The notes beneath the pieces are model-generated. The model saw only the letters and a list, made by a program, of their open reading frames with translations. It was not told the origin of the DNA and ran no database searches. Below, one piece after another: positions 16,751 through 24,377 of a DNA stretch of 64,000 bases. This DNA is from Candidatus Gallacutalibacter stercoravium (lineage in GTDB: Bacteria; Bacillota; Clostridia; Oscillospirales; Acutalibacteraceae). Position 1 is the stretch's first letter. Every line of letters begins with the position of its first letter. A program made the translations under genes and the position numbers. The stretch is from contig DVJE01000001.1 of NCBI GenBank assembly GCA_018716975.1, positions 106,893-170,892 of the forward strand. Direction: 5' to 3'.

Positions 16751-18946
16751 ATGCTATTCGATCAGGAAACCGTAGAGCGTTTTTTGCAAACCGCCCGGCA
16801 GGACGACTCCTTAGCCCAAGGCCTGCGCCTTTTTGAAGAAGAATGCGCAAAAAAAGACAGCGCCTATGTGCAGCAAATTTTGCAGCGCATGCAAAAGGAG
16901 CGGCAGCGGGCAGAGCAGTACGGTGGGCCGAAGCATATGCGTTATGGCAACACCGTGCGCTCTTTGGCAGAGGATTGTTTAAAGCTGGCCGTTTACTGCC
17001 GTGTTTCTGCTGCGGATCAGGAAGAAACCAAAAACAGCTTAAAGCAGGCCATTTTGGCTGTGTGCGGCGTAGAGGAATGGGTTTTTCAAGGGAAGGTAGA
17101 CGGCGCGTTTAACGCCGATTTGTGGACCGGCGATATCACGGTCAGCCTTTCGTTAGCCTACGACACGGTTAACGAACTATTTACGCAAGAGGAAAAAGAA
17201 ACCATTGAACATGCCCTGCTGCACAAGGGCATATTACCCATCTATCAAGAATGGGTGGATCCCACCAGCCACCGCCACGCGCTGGATACCATGGGCCACA
17301 ACTGGTGGCTGGTGATCGTTTGTGGCGCGGGTGTGGCGCTGCTGACGCTGCAAAACCACGTTGCGCAATACCAAACCCTGCTGGATGAAATTCTAGAAGG
17401 AGTGCGGGAGTGGTTTGCCTACCCGGGCAACGTGCTGCAAAATAAAAAAGCAAACTTTGGGCCAGACGGCGACTATATCGAATTTGTCAGCTACTTAAGC
17501 TACGCTCTTTCTAATTACGTGCTGTTTGAAGAGCTCTACCGGCAAAAATACGGCGTGGGCGAGCTGTTCCAAGAAGAAATTCTCAAAAAGCTGGTAGATT
17601 TTTACCTGGTGCATTTTCAGGTGCTAGAAAGCGGTGTTCAAGAGGCCAACTTTGGCGACACCCCTTTGCGGCAAACCGGGCATCTGCATGTGTTTTTCTA
17701 TTTGGCAAAGCGCTTTCAGCGCCCCGATCTGCTGCGTATGCTCAGCGGTATGTGCGGGCCTATGCGCCACCCCTATGTTTTCTATTTTTACCCAGAAGAA
17801 AAGAATGAGCACTGCCCAATAAAAGCGCCGTTACAAGCGGTTTACCATCAAGCGGGCTATGCTGTTATCCGAACGGGGTACGAGGCAAAGGATACCTTCT
17901 TTGCCATAAAAACTGGCGGAAGCTGGGGGCACAATCACAGGGATGTGGGCACTTTCTTACTCAGCGCCGCGGGCCAAGAAATTGCCGTCGATTCCGGCAC
18001 TTGCACCTATTCCCGCCCGGAACATGGCGCTTATTATCTTACCCCACAGGCGCACAATGTGGTATTGTTCAACGATAAGGGGCAAGACTACGACTGTAAT
18101 TATTGCGGCACTAAATATGCCGGCGGCTTTCCTTCCCTGCTGTCTTTCGGCGATTTTGCCTATCTGCTGGCCGACTGCACGGGGCCATACGCCGGCACAT
18201 ATCAAAGGTTTTACCGGCATATCTTATTCTTAAACGGCATTATTCTAATGATAGACGATTTGCACGCCTTTGAAGAGGGAGAGCTAAGCTGGCTGCTGCA
18301 TTATAAAGGCGAAGTGGAAAACCAGGGCGAACGCTACCGCATTCATCAAAATGATCAAACCACTGCCTTGCTTTATCCTTTATATCCTTGCGCACCAAAG
18401 GCTTCTATAGAAAACGGTCTATTGTCAGAAATAAAACCGGTTCCTGAGGAAGACGGTATTCTTCCCCCCGCACATTATTTAAAATTATCCTCCCCCACGC
18501 ACAAGCGGCGCGGCAAATTGATTCACGCTTTTGTGTTGCCCGGCAATGAAGATGCCGTTTTGGAGCAAAAAGTGGACGGTGCTATTATCGAAATTACCGT
18601 GCGCCGCGGCAGTTATACCGAGCATATTCTGTGCAACACCCGGGCGGATGGCAGCGTGATGCACCGAAACGCCAACTATGTTTATCAAAACATTGCCTCC
18701 GATGCCTTTTTGGTTTATTGGCGTGAAAAGGCTCTGGGCACGCTGACGCACGTGGGAATGATAAACGGCAGCATGCTTACCATGAACGGCAAACTATTTT
18801 GCTCCTCTTTGCAAAAATTTGACGGTATCTTTTCTACAGAAGACCGGCAATTTTCCGCCAATGCCAGCGCTTCCATCCGGCTGCATGTGGGTGGCGCGCA
18901 AAAGCCCATCCGGCTGCAAAACGGCGGAAATCAAGGTTCTTATTAA
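16751..18946 (+). CDS. Heparinase II/III-like polysaccharide lyase family
   Basis: A 731-aa protein with an N-terminal alpha-helical toroid half (to about residue 370; FLQTARQDDS... HNWWLVIVCGAGVALL) and a C-terminal beta-sandwich half carrying the heparinase II/III motif GGSWGHNHRDVGTF and AVDSGTCTYSRPEHGAYY. There is no signal peptide, so it is cytoplasmic and should act on imported uronic-acid oligosaccharides. The start is ATG at 16751, six bases after AGGGGG; upstream in-frame GTG/ATG codons lie inside or before that site. No transporter or uronate catabolic gene is adjacent, so its substrate is open. Confidence 0.85.
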   Translation: MLFDQETVERFLQTARQDDSLAQGLRLFEEECAKKDSAYVQQILQRMQKERQRAEQYGGPKHMRYGNTVRSLAEDCLKLAVYCRVSAADQEETKNSLKQAILAVCGVEEWVFQGKVDGAFNADLWTGDITVSLSLAYDTVNELFTQEEKETIEHALLHKGILPIYQEWVDPTSHRHALDTMGHNWWLVIVCGAGVALLTLQNHVAQYQTLLDEILEGVREWFAYPGNVLQNKKANFGPDGDYIEFVSYLSYALSNYVLFEELYRQKYGVGELFQEEILKKLVDFYLVHFQVLESGVQEANFGDTPLRQTGHLHVFFYLAKRFQRPDLLRMLSGMCGPMRHPYVFYFYPEEKNEHCPIKAPLQAVYHQAGYAVIRTGYEAKDTFFAIKTGGSWGHNHRDVGTFLLSAAGQEIAVDSGTCTYSRPEHGAYYLTPQAHNVVLFNDKGQDYDCNYCGTKYAGGFPSLLSFGDFAYLLADCTGPYAGTYQRFYRHILFLNGIILMIDDLHAFEEGELSWLLHYKGEVENQGERYRIHQNDQTTALLYPLYPCAPKASIENGLLSEIKPVPEEDGILPPAHYLKLSSPTHKRRGKLIHAFVLPGNEDAVLEQKVDGAIIEITVRRGSYTEHILCNTRADGSVMHRNANYVYQNIASDAFLVYWREKALGTLTHVGMINGSMLTMNGKLFCSSLQKFDGIFSTEDRQFSANASASIRLHVGGAQKPIRLQNGGNQGSY

Positions 18947-19048
18947 CCTTACAAAATTAAAACACTCTTGTTTATTTCTGCTGCCTTTAGCCTATCTTTT
19001 TTCGATACATAGTCGGGGTCCAGCTTTACCGGGCCCTTCGCTAAAGAC

Positions 19049-19096
19049 AAAAGCGCTCCGCCTATCAACTGGTGACAGGCGGAGCGCTTTTTCAAT
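19049..19096. terminator. Terminator between heparinase and ABC exporter genes
   Basis: AAAAGCGCTCCGCCT (19049-19063) pairs perfectly with 19077-19091 around 13 bases, ending in a T-run on the plus strand and A-rich on the other. It serves convergent genes. Confidence 0.85.
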
Positions 19097-19107
19097 TCTC
19101 ATATATT

Positions 19108-20826
19108 TTAAAGCACCGGCTGTTTTAACGGCGCTCGGATTACCTCATCCGTTTTGCTGCTTTGCACAGGGTTTTCAAAATGGATGACATGGTCGGCATG
19201 GGCTGTCAGTGCCGGGCTATGAGAAACCACCAGCACGGTGCATTTGCCCCGCAGGTGTTCCAGCGTGCGCCCAATGTATTGCTCGGTTACGCTGTCCAGC
19301 GCGGCAGTGGGTTCATCCAAGATCAGTAATGGCGCCTGCTTTATCAAAGCCCTGGCCATAGCCACCCGCTGCTTTTGCCCGCCGGAAAGAGAAGCGCCCC
19401 GCTCGCCCACCGGGGTATCCAACCCCTGAGGCAGGGAGGAAACAAACTCCTCTAAATCGGCGTCTCGCACCGCTTGAAGCACCTCTTCCCGCCCGGCGGC
19501 AGGGTTCCCCATGAGGATGTTGCTGTAAATGGTTCCGTCAAACAAAAGGCTGTCTTGCGATACAAAGCTGGATTGCCGGCGGATTTCCTCCAGGCTCAAC
19601 TCCTTCAGCTCCCGGCCAAACAGCAGCAGGCTGCCCTCGTAAGCTTCCAGCCCCATGAGCATGCGCAAAAACGTGCTTTTGCCGCAGCCGCTGCGCCCTG
19701 TAACGGCGCAAATTTCCCCTTGCGCCACCGTCAGCTCTTTGCCGGAAAACAGCCGCCTATCCCCATAGCAGAAGCCCAGCCCGTGGGCCTGCACCGCCGG
19801 CGCGCCCGCCACCTTGGAAAAGCGCGCGCTGCCCGGATGCTCCTGCTTTTCACTGGGCAAATCCAAAAATTCCACAACACGGGTGGCGCCGGTTAGCTGC
19901 CGCTGGATATCTCCTAAGTAGTTGCCGATATTGGCCAGCGGCCACACCACCAGGTCGCCCATCCACCACAAAGTGGGCAACACCGAAAGCGGGATTTGCC
20001 CGCTGTGAAACAGCCAGAACCCCAGCCCCAGGCTGCAGGCCAAAATTAGCGCCGCCTGTATCTGGCCCAACGTGTTTTGTAACGTGCGCATACGAAAGGC
20101 GCTCATAGAGCTGTGAAACAAAGTATGGCATGCATCCACATACCGGTGCAGCAGGCCGCTGCCGTTGTTGTAGATGCGCACCGTTTCCGCCCCGGCAAGC
20201 AAATCGCTCATATCGGTCACCGTGCCGGCCATGGTTTGATGCCGTGCGGTAAAGCGTTTTCTGCCCGGATCCACAAACAACACGTTAACCAGCAGCATCA
20301 AAAGCCCTAAGCCCACCATAGCCAACGCCGATTGCCAGCTGACCGCCCACACGGTAGCCACCCCCAGCACAAAGGAGCAAACCAACGCCACCGGGCGCAC
20401 AATAGCCTGAGAAAACAAACGCCCCGCATACGACACGTCGTTGTTCAGCCGAGAAAGCATTTTCCCGCTATGCTGCTGGTTTTCCCCGTGCGAAGGCTGA
20501 TGAAGCATCCGGTCATACAAATCCGTGCGCAGTGCCGCAGTGGCCCTGCTGCCGGCGTTGTTACACAGGATAATACCCGCCCCGGCAAGCAACATGTAGG
20601 CCACAAACAAGGGCAAACGTGTGGCGGCCAAATAGCCCACGCGCGTGAGATCCCCCAGCTGGGCGGCTGCCAACAGCTCACCGGTAATCAGCGACAACAC
20701 GGCGCTGCGCACATAATCATCCACACTGCGCAGTGCCAAACCCGCTCCATAACGCAGCTTCCACGGCCGTACATAGGCTAAAATCCGCCTAAAGTTGTTG
20801 AAATCTTGCTTGGTTGCCCGCTTCAT
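19108..20826 (-). CDS. ABC exporter half-transporter, pair A subunit 2
   Basis: A 572-aa fused membrane/ATPase half-transporter: six-helix domain (about 1-310), then nucleotide-binding domain with Walker A GRSGCGKST, signature LSGGQKQRVAMARAL, Walker B LLILDEPTAALD and H-loop VSHSPA. All catalytic residues are present. The start ATGA overlaps the stop of the preceding half-transporter by 4 bp, so they form a heterodimer. A closely similar pair lies at 52172-55586 in the same order and orientation. Substrate unknown, likely a lipid, peptide or drug. Confidence 0.92.
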   Translation of the reverse strand: MKRATKQDFNNFRRILAYVRPWKLRYGAGLALRSVDDYVRSAVLSLITGELLAAAQLGDLTRVGYLAATRLPLFVAYMLLAGAGIILCNNAGSRATAALRTDLYDRMLHQPSHGENQQHSGKMLSRLNNDVSYAGRLFSQAIVRPVALVCSFVLGVATVWAVSWQSALAMVGLGLLMLLVNVLFVDPGRKRFTARHQTMAGTVTDMSDLLAGAETVRIYNNGSGLLHRYVDACHTLFHSSMSAFRMRTLQNTLGQIQAALILACSLGLGFWLFHSGQIPLSVLPTLWWMGDLVVWPLANIGNYLGDIQRQLTGATRVVEFLDLPSEKQEHPGSARFSKVAGAPAVQAHGLGFCYGDRRLFSGKELTVAQGEICAVTGRSGCGKSTFLRMLMGLEAYEGSLLLFGRELKELSLEEIRRQSSFVSQDSLLFDGTIYSNILMGNPAAGREEVLQAVRDADLEEFVSSLPQGLDTPVGERGASLSGGQKQRVAMARALIKQAPLLILDEPTAALDSVTEQYIGRTLEHLRGKCTVLVVSHSPALTAHADHVIHFENPVQSSKTDEVIRAPLKQPVL

Positions 20827-22574
20827 CCCCTCGCCTCCTCTGCGTTTTGTTCAGCGTGCAGGCGGGCGTAAAGCCCGCCGGTATCACGCAACAGTTGTTC
20901 ATGGGTGCCACGCTGCACCACCCGCCCTTTTTCCAGCACCAGAATTTGATCCGCCCGCTGCACCAAGCTGAGCCGGTGGCTGGCGATTATGGTGGTGCGC
21001 CCCTCCATCAGCTTGAGCAAACCGCGGTTTACCGCCTGCTCCGATACGGGATCCAGCGCCGAAGTGGGTTCGTCCAACAGCAGCAGCGGCGCGTCTTTTA
21101 GCAACGCTCGTGCTACGGCGATGCGCTGGCGTTCGCCGCCAGACAGCTGTCCACCCCGCTCGCCCACCGGGGTATCAAGCCCCCGCTCCTTGATAAATTC
21201 TGAAACCCCTGCTAATGCGCACACCCGCAGCAATTCCTCATCACTGGCCCCCTCTTTGGCTGCCAGCAGGTTTTCGCGTATGCTGCCGGGGAACAGGTAG
21301 GATTCCTGCAACACCATGCCGATGTTTTGCCGCAAAGCTGCCACATTCCACTGCTCTACCGGGCGGCCCAGCACCTCTACTGAGCCTTGCTGCACGGTAA
21401 TAAAGCCGCATATCAGCCGCAGCACCGTGCTTTTCCCGCTGCCGCTGGCCCCCACCAGAGCCAGGGTTTGATTCTTCTTAACCTCAAAATGCAAAGAATC
21501 CAGGGTGTTCTCCCCACCGGGCGCATCTTCTGTGTAAGAAAATCCAACATTAGAAAAGGTTACTGCGCTTTCGCTGTTTTGGGGCAGGCGTTCCCCACCG
21601 GCGCTTTCCTCCGGCAAATCCAAAAAGCTATATATCCTGCGGCAAGAGGAAGCCGCCTTTTGCAAGTAAATCAAATTATCGGGCGTGCCCTTCAGAAGGT
21701 GGCAAAAGCTTGCTCCCACCATAGAAAGCGACATCAAGTTACCCACCGTCAGCGTGCCCCCTATCACCCGGCCGGCCCCCAGGCACAGCATAGCAAACAG
21801 AGGTAAAAGGCCCAAAATTTCGCCCGCGATGTTCATCCATGCCTCCTGCCGGTTGGATTTCAGCTCTTGGCCCAGGGCGCTGTTTACCTCTTGGGCATAT
21901 TGCTCCTTCACCCGCTCCTCACTTTGGAAGGATTTCACAATATCCAATGCGCCAAATCCCTGCTGTGCCGATTGAGAGGCCCGCCCCAGCGCTTGCTGGG
22001 CCAGGTAGGTACGCTTGCCCACCCGCAAAGACAAGCGGTAGCACACCGGCAAAGAAACCAGCGCGCCTGCCACCAGCACCAAGGCCAGTTGCCAATCAAT
22101 ATACAGCATTACCGCCAAGGTGCCCAAGCTTTGCACCACCAACGTAGTGACAAACGACAGGCCGTAATAAACAAAGTCGTCAAGCAGCTCCATCTCGTAG
22201 CCCAACCGCGAGATAATATCCCCCGAGCGCTCCAGCGCCAGCTTGGGCAACGATACCCGAGTCACCTTTTCTCCCATGCGGATGCGCAAATCGCGCATCA
22301 TGCGCTGCGACATCATAGCCTTGGTGTAGGTAGACATACCGTGAAAAGGCGCCGCTGCCAGATAGGCCCCCAGCATACACAGCAACAACGGCACAAAAGC
22401 CCCGCTGCCCGCCAGCGCTGCGTCAGTAATCTGCCCGGTTGCATTGCGTATGTAAATATCCAGCACCAGATACGCCGCCGTAGACACAACGCTGAGCAAA
22501 TACCAGTTCCAATAATGCATAACGTCCTTCATCATGCGCCCAACATACGACTGCTCGCGCTTCTTTGGTTTCAT
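20823..22574 (-). CDS. ABC exporter half-transporter, pair A subunit 1
   Basis: A 583-aa half-transporter: N-terminal six-helix domain starting YVGRMMKDVMHYWNWYL, then the ATPase domain with Walker A GASGSGKST, signature LSGGERQRIAVARAL, Walker B LLLLDEPTSALD and H-loop ASHRLS. The ATG has AAAGGAGGGGG upstream. First gene of a two-gene operon. The N-terminus aligns residue by residue with the 53823-55586 protein (SYxGRxMxDVMxxWxWY), marking a paralogous pair. Confidence 0.92.
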   Translation of the reverse strand: MKPKKREQSYVGRMMKDVMHYWNWYLLSVVSTAAYLVLDIYIRNATGQITDAALAGSGAFVPLLLCMLGAYLAAAPFHGMSTYTKAMMSQRMMRDLRIRMGEKVTRVSLPKLALERSGDIISRLGYEMELLDDFVYYGLSFVTTLVVQSLGTLAVMLYIDWQLALVLVAGALVSLPVCYRLSLRVGKRTYLAQQALGRASQSAQQGFGALDIVKSFQSEERVKEQYAQEVNSALGQELKSNRQEAWMNIAGEILGLLPLFAMLCLGAGRVIGGTLTVGNLMSLSMVGASFCHLLKGTPDNLIYLQKAASSCRRIYSFLDLPEESAGGERLPQNSESAVTFSNVGFSYTEDAPGGENTLDSLHFEVKKNQTLALVGASGSGKSTVLRLICGFITVQQGSVEVLGRPVEQWNVAALRQNIGMVLQESYLFPGSIRENLLAAKEGASDEELLRVCALAGVSEFIKERGLDTPVGERGGQLSGGERQRIAVARALLKDAPLLLLDEPTSALDPVSEQAVNRGLLKLMEGRTTIIASHRLSLVQRADQILVLEKGRVVQRGTHEQLLRDTGGLYARLHAEQNAEEARG

Positions 22575-22630
22575 GTTCCCCCTCCTTTATTCTTCCTCCC
22601 ATTTTTCACCGCAAAACAGGGTTGCTTTTT

Positions 22631-22640
22631 ATTATAGCAG
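22631..22640 (-). promoter_or_regulatory. Extended -10 promoter of ABC pair A
   Basis: TGCTATAAT on the minus strand (ending at 22631) gives a start about 50 bp before the ABC gene. The remainder of the gap to 22802 also holds a TAAAAT likely serving the divergent threonine aldolase gene. Confidence 0.5.
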
Positions 22641-22802
22641 CTGCTGTGCAAAGAGGAATATTTTTTCTTGCAGTTTGAATTTGCGGGAATTGTTCGACTC
22701 CCAGCTGCGTACCCCTATGATTTTTTCCACCGGGGTGCGCAACGCGGCTATTTGTGCTAAAATAGAACCCGCAAAAATAAAGTAGGGCTGGGAGGCTGTT
22801 AA

Positions 22803-23846
22803 ATGATACGTTTTGATTGTGATTACGGCGAGGGCGCGCACCCTCTTGTTTTAAAAAAACTGGCCGACACCAATTTGGAGCAAACCCCCGGCTACGGGGA
22901 AGATATTTACTGCCAACAGGCCGGCGATATGATCCGCGCCGCTTGCCAAAAGCCCCAAGCAGCCGTGCACTTTTTAACTGGCGGCACCCAAACCAATCTA
23001 ACGGTGATAGCCGCCCTGCTGCGTCCCCACCAGGGGGTGCTGTGCGCGCAATCCGGGCATATCAACGTGCACGAAACGGGCGCAATTGAGGCCGCCGGGC
23101 ACAAGGTTCTGGCCTTGCCTTCTACCGACGGCAAGCTAACCGCCGGGCAGATCGAACAGGCCTGGCACACCCATTTTTCAGATGATAACAGGGAGCATAC
23201 GGTGCAGCCGGGCATGGTGTTCCTTTCCTTCCCCACAGAGATGGGCGGGATCTACACCAAGCAAGAGCTCGACGCCATCAGCCGGGTATGCCGGCGGCGC
23301 GGTCTGCCCTTGTATATTGACGGGGCACGTTTGGGCTACGGCCTTTGCGCCCCGGGTTGCGACCTAGATCTGCCCTCCCTTGCCGCTTTGTGCGACGCCT
23401 TCTATATCGGCGGCACCAAGCAGGGCGCCCTATTCGGCGAGGCGCTGGTTATCAACTCCCCCGCGTTGGGGGCGGACTTTCGCTATATAATGAAACAGCG
23501 GGGCGCCATGCTGGCCAAGGGCCGGTTGCTGGGGCTGCAATTTATCGCCCTGCTGGAAGACGGGCTGTATTTCTCCCTTGCCCGCCACGCTGTTGCGCAG
23601 GCGATGCGGATTCGCCAAGCCGTTGAGCAAGCGGGGCTGCCCCTTTTGGCGCCGTCGTGCACCAACCAGCAATTTCCCATTTTTCCAAACACATGGCTGC
23701 AAAAGCTGGAAGAACAATTCGCCTTTACCCCCTGGGGCCGGGTGGATAAGAAGCATAGCGCCGTGCGCTTGTGCACCAGTTGGGCAACCCGCCCCCAGGA
23801 TGTGGACGCCTTTTGCCAGGCCATTGCCGCCGGGCCGGAGCAATAA
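22803..23846 (+). CDS. ltaE: Low-specificity L-threonine aldolase-like enzyme
   Basis: A 347-aa PLP enzyme of the threonine aldolase/beta-eliminating lyase family, splitting L-threonine or allo-threonine to glycine and acetaldehyde. Features: substrate-binding GGTQTNLTVIAALL, cofactor aspartate in YIDGARLGYG, and the Schiff-base lysine Lys206 in YIGGTKQGALFGEAL. ATG at 22803 has GGGAGG upstream. It is monocistronic and followed by the ABC-F leader promoter. Length and motifs are normal for the family. Confidence 0.9.
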   Translation: MIRFDCDYGEGAHPLVLKKLADTNLEQTPGYGEDIYCQQAGDMIRAACQKPQAAVHFLTGGTQTNLTVIAALLRPHQGVLCAQSGHINVHETGAIEAAGHKVLALPSTDGKLTAGQIEQAWHTHFSDDNREHTVQPGMVFLSFPTEMGGIYTKQELDAISRVCRRRGLPLYIDGARLGYGLCAPGCDLDLPSLAALCDAFYIGGTKQGALFGEALVINSPALGADFRYIMKQRGAMLAKGRLLGLQFIALLEDGLYFSLARHAVAQAMRIRQAVEQAGLPLLAPSCTNQQFPIFPNTWLQKLEEQFAFTPWGRVDKKHSAVRLCTSWATRPQDVDAFCQAIAAGPEQ

Positions 23847-23863
23847 GCCACAGAATTTTAGGG

Positions 23864-23892
23864 TTGACACCCTCTGCATGCCGTGATAGAAT
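23864..23892 (+). promoter_or_regulatory. Promoter of the ABC-F attenuator leader
   Basis: TTGACA (23864-23869) and TAGAAT (23887-23892) are 17 bp apart, a near-consensus vegetative promoter. It would transcribe a leader of about 480 nt before the ABC-F gene. A TATAAT at 23952-23957 may be a second start. Confidence 0.8.
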
Positions 23893-23999
23893 ATCATCGC
23901 AAATTGATAGCCCTGTATCGGTGCTATTGGGTTTTTGTATGTGCGTCTTATTATAATCTACCCGATACGCTGCACACAATAACCGAATATTTGATGTAT

Positions 24000-24018
24000 G
24001 TTCAACCGGTGGTTGAAC
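24000..24018 (+). repeat. Leader dyad GTTCAACC-GGT-GGTTGAAC
   Basis: Perfect 8-bp arms with a 3-base loop within the ABC-F 5' leader, about 65 nt before the first leader ORF. It could be an RNA hairpin in the attenuator or a regulator site. Confidence 0.45.
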
Positions 24019-24082
24019 GCCAAATTTTTATCAAACAGGTTTACTTAGAAATCATAAAGCAAAAAGTAAGGAGGCAGACAAA

Positions 24083-24157
24083 ATGAAAAAAACGGTTTAT
24101 CGGTTGCCGCAAAAAGCTTTGCCTGCCGCCAAGGGTCGTTGCTGCACGGCGCGTTAG
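24083..24157 (+). CDS. Leader peptide 1 of ABC-F gene (24 aa)
   Basis: A 24-codon ORF, MKKTVYRLPQ...CCTAR, with a strong AAGGAGG site seven bases upstream. Its last codons and stop lie in a hairpin (24146-24163), and an intrinsic terminator follows at 24212. This is the layout of ribosome-mediated attenuators controlling antibiotic-resistance ABC-F and erm genes: a drug-stalled ribosome would change folding so the terminator does not form. The peptide itself is not a family I recognise. Confidence 0.7.
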   Translation: MKKTVYRLPQKALPAAKGRCCTAR

Positions 24158-24163
24158 CGCCGT
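24146..24163 (+). other. Hairpin over the leader peptide stop codon
   Basis: ACGGCGC (24146-24152) pairs with GCGCCGT (24157-24163) around GTTA, covering the TAG stop. A ribosome finishing or stalling on the leader would open it, a typical switch element. Confidence 0.5.
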
Positions 24164-24211
24164 ATAAATCCCGGCCGCGCCCAGTTCCTTACTTCTCGGC
24201 ATTTTGCGTGC

Positions 24212-24259
24212 AAAGCGCTTTCGGCAGCCTTTTGGCTTAGCCGAAGGCGCTTTTTATTT
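24212..24259 (+). terminator. Attenuator terminator before ABC-F
   Basis: AAAGCGCTTTCGGC (24212-24225) pairs with GCCGAAGGCGCTTT (24240-24253; one G-T pair), followed by TTATTTTT. It lies between the leader peptide and the ABC-F gene with no gene ending here, so it is an attenuator rather than an operon end. Confidence 0.8.
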
Positions 24260-24264
24260 TTCGC

Positions 24265-24291
24265 CGCCCACCGGGAACATCCCGGTGGGCG
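24265..24291 (+). other. Perfect 12-bp leader hairpin
   Basis: CGCCCACCGGGA and its complement with a 3-base loop, directly after the attenuator terminator and lacking a T-run. May insulate or regulate the second short ORF. Confidence 0.5.
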
Positions 24292-24335
24292 AATAAAACC
24301 TTTGAACCATAGATAAGAAAAAGGGGTGGTTTCAT

Positions 24336-24356
24336 ATGAAAAATAACATCGCTTAA
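24336..24356 (+). CDS. Candidate leader peptide 2 (6 aa)
   Basis: ATG-AAA-AAT-AAC-ATC-GCT-TAA (MKNNIA) with GGGGTGG six bases upstream, ending 21 bp before the ABC-F ORF. Very short leader peptides precede some macrolide-type resistance genes. Coding cannot be proven from sequence. Confidence 0.35.
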   Translation: MKNNIA

Positions 24357-24377
24357 TATTCTAAAAACAAAGGAGCG

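Noticed and set aside
21867..22637. Plus-strand 256-aa frame, Gln/His-rich
   Set aside because: Antisense of ABC exporter genes, low-complexity and no start signal.
22680..22715. GTTCGACTCCC stretch resembling a tRNA T-arm
   Set aside because: No acceptor stem, anticodon arm or CCA end around it.
23883..24086. 67-aa ORF across the ABC-F leader
   Set aside because: No ribosome site and it overlaps promoter and dyad; its end only happens to overlap the leader ORF start.
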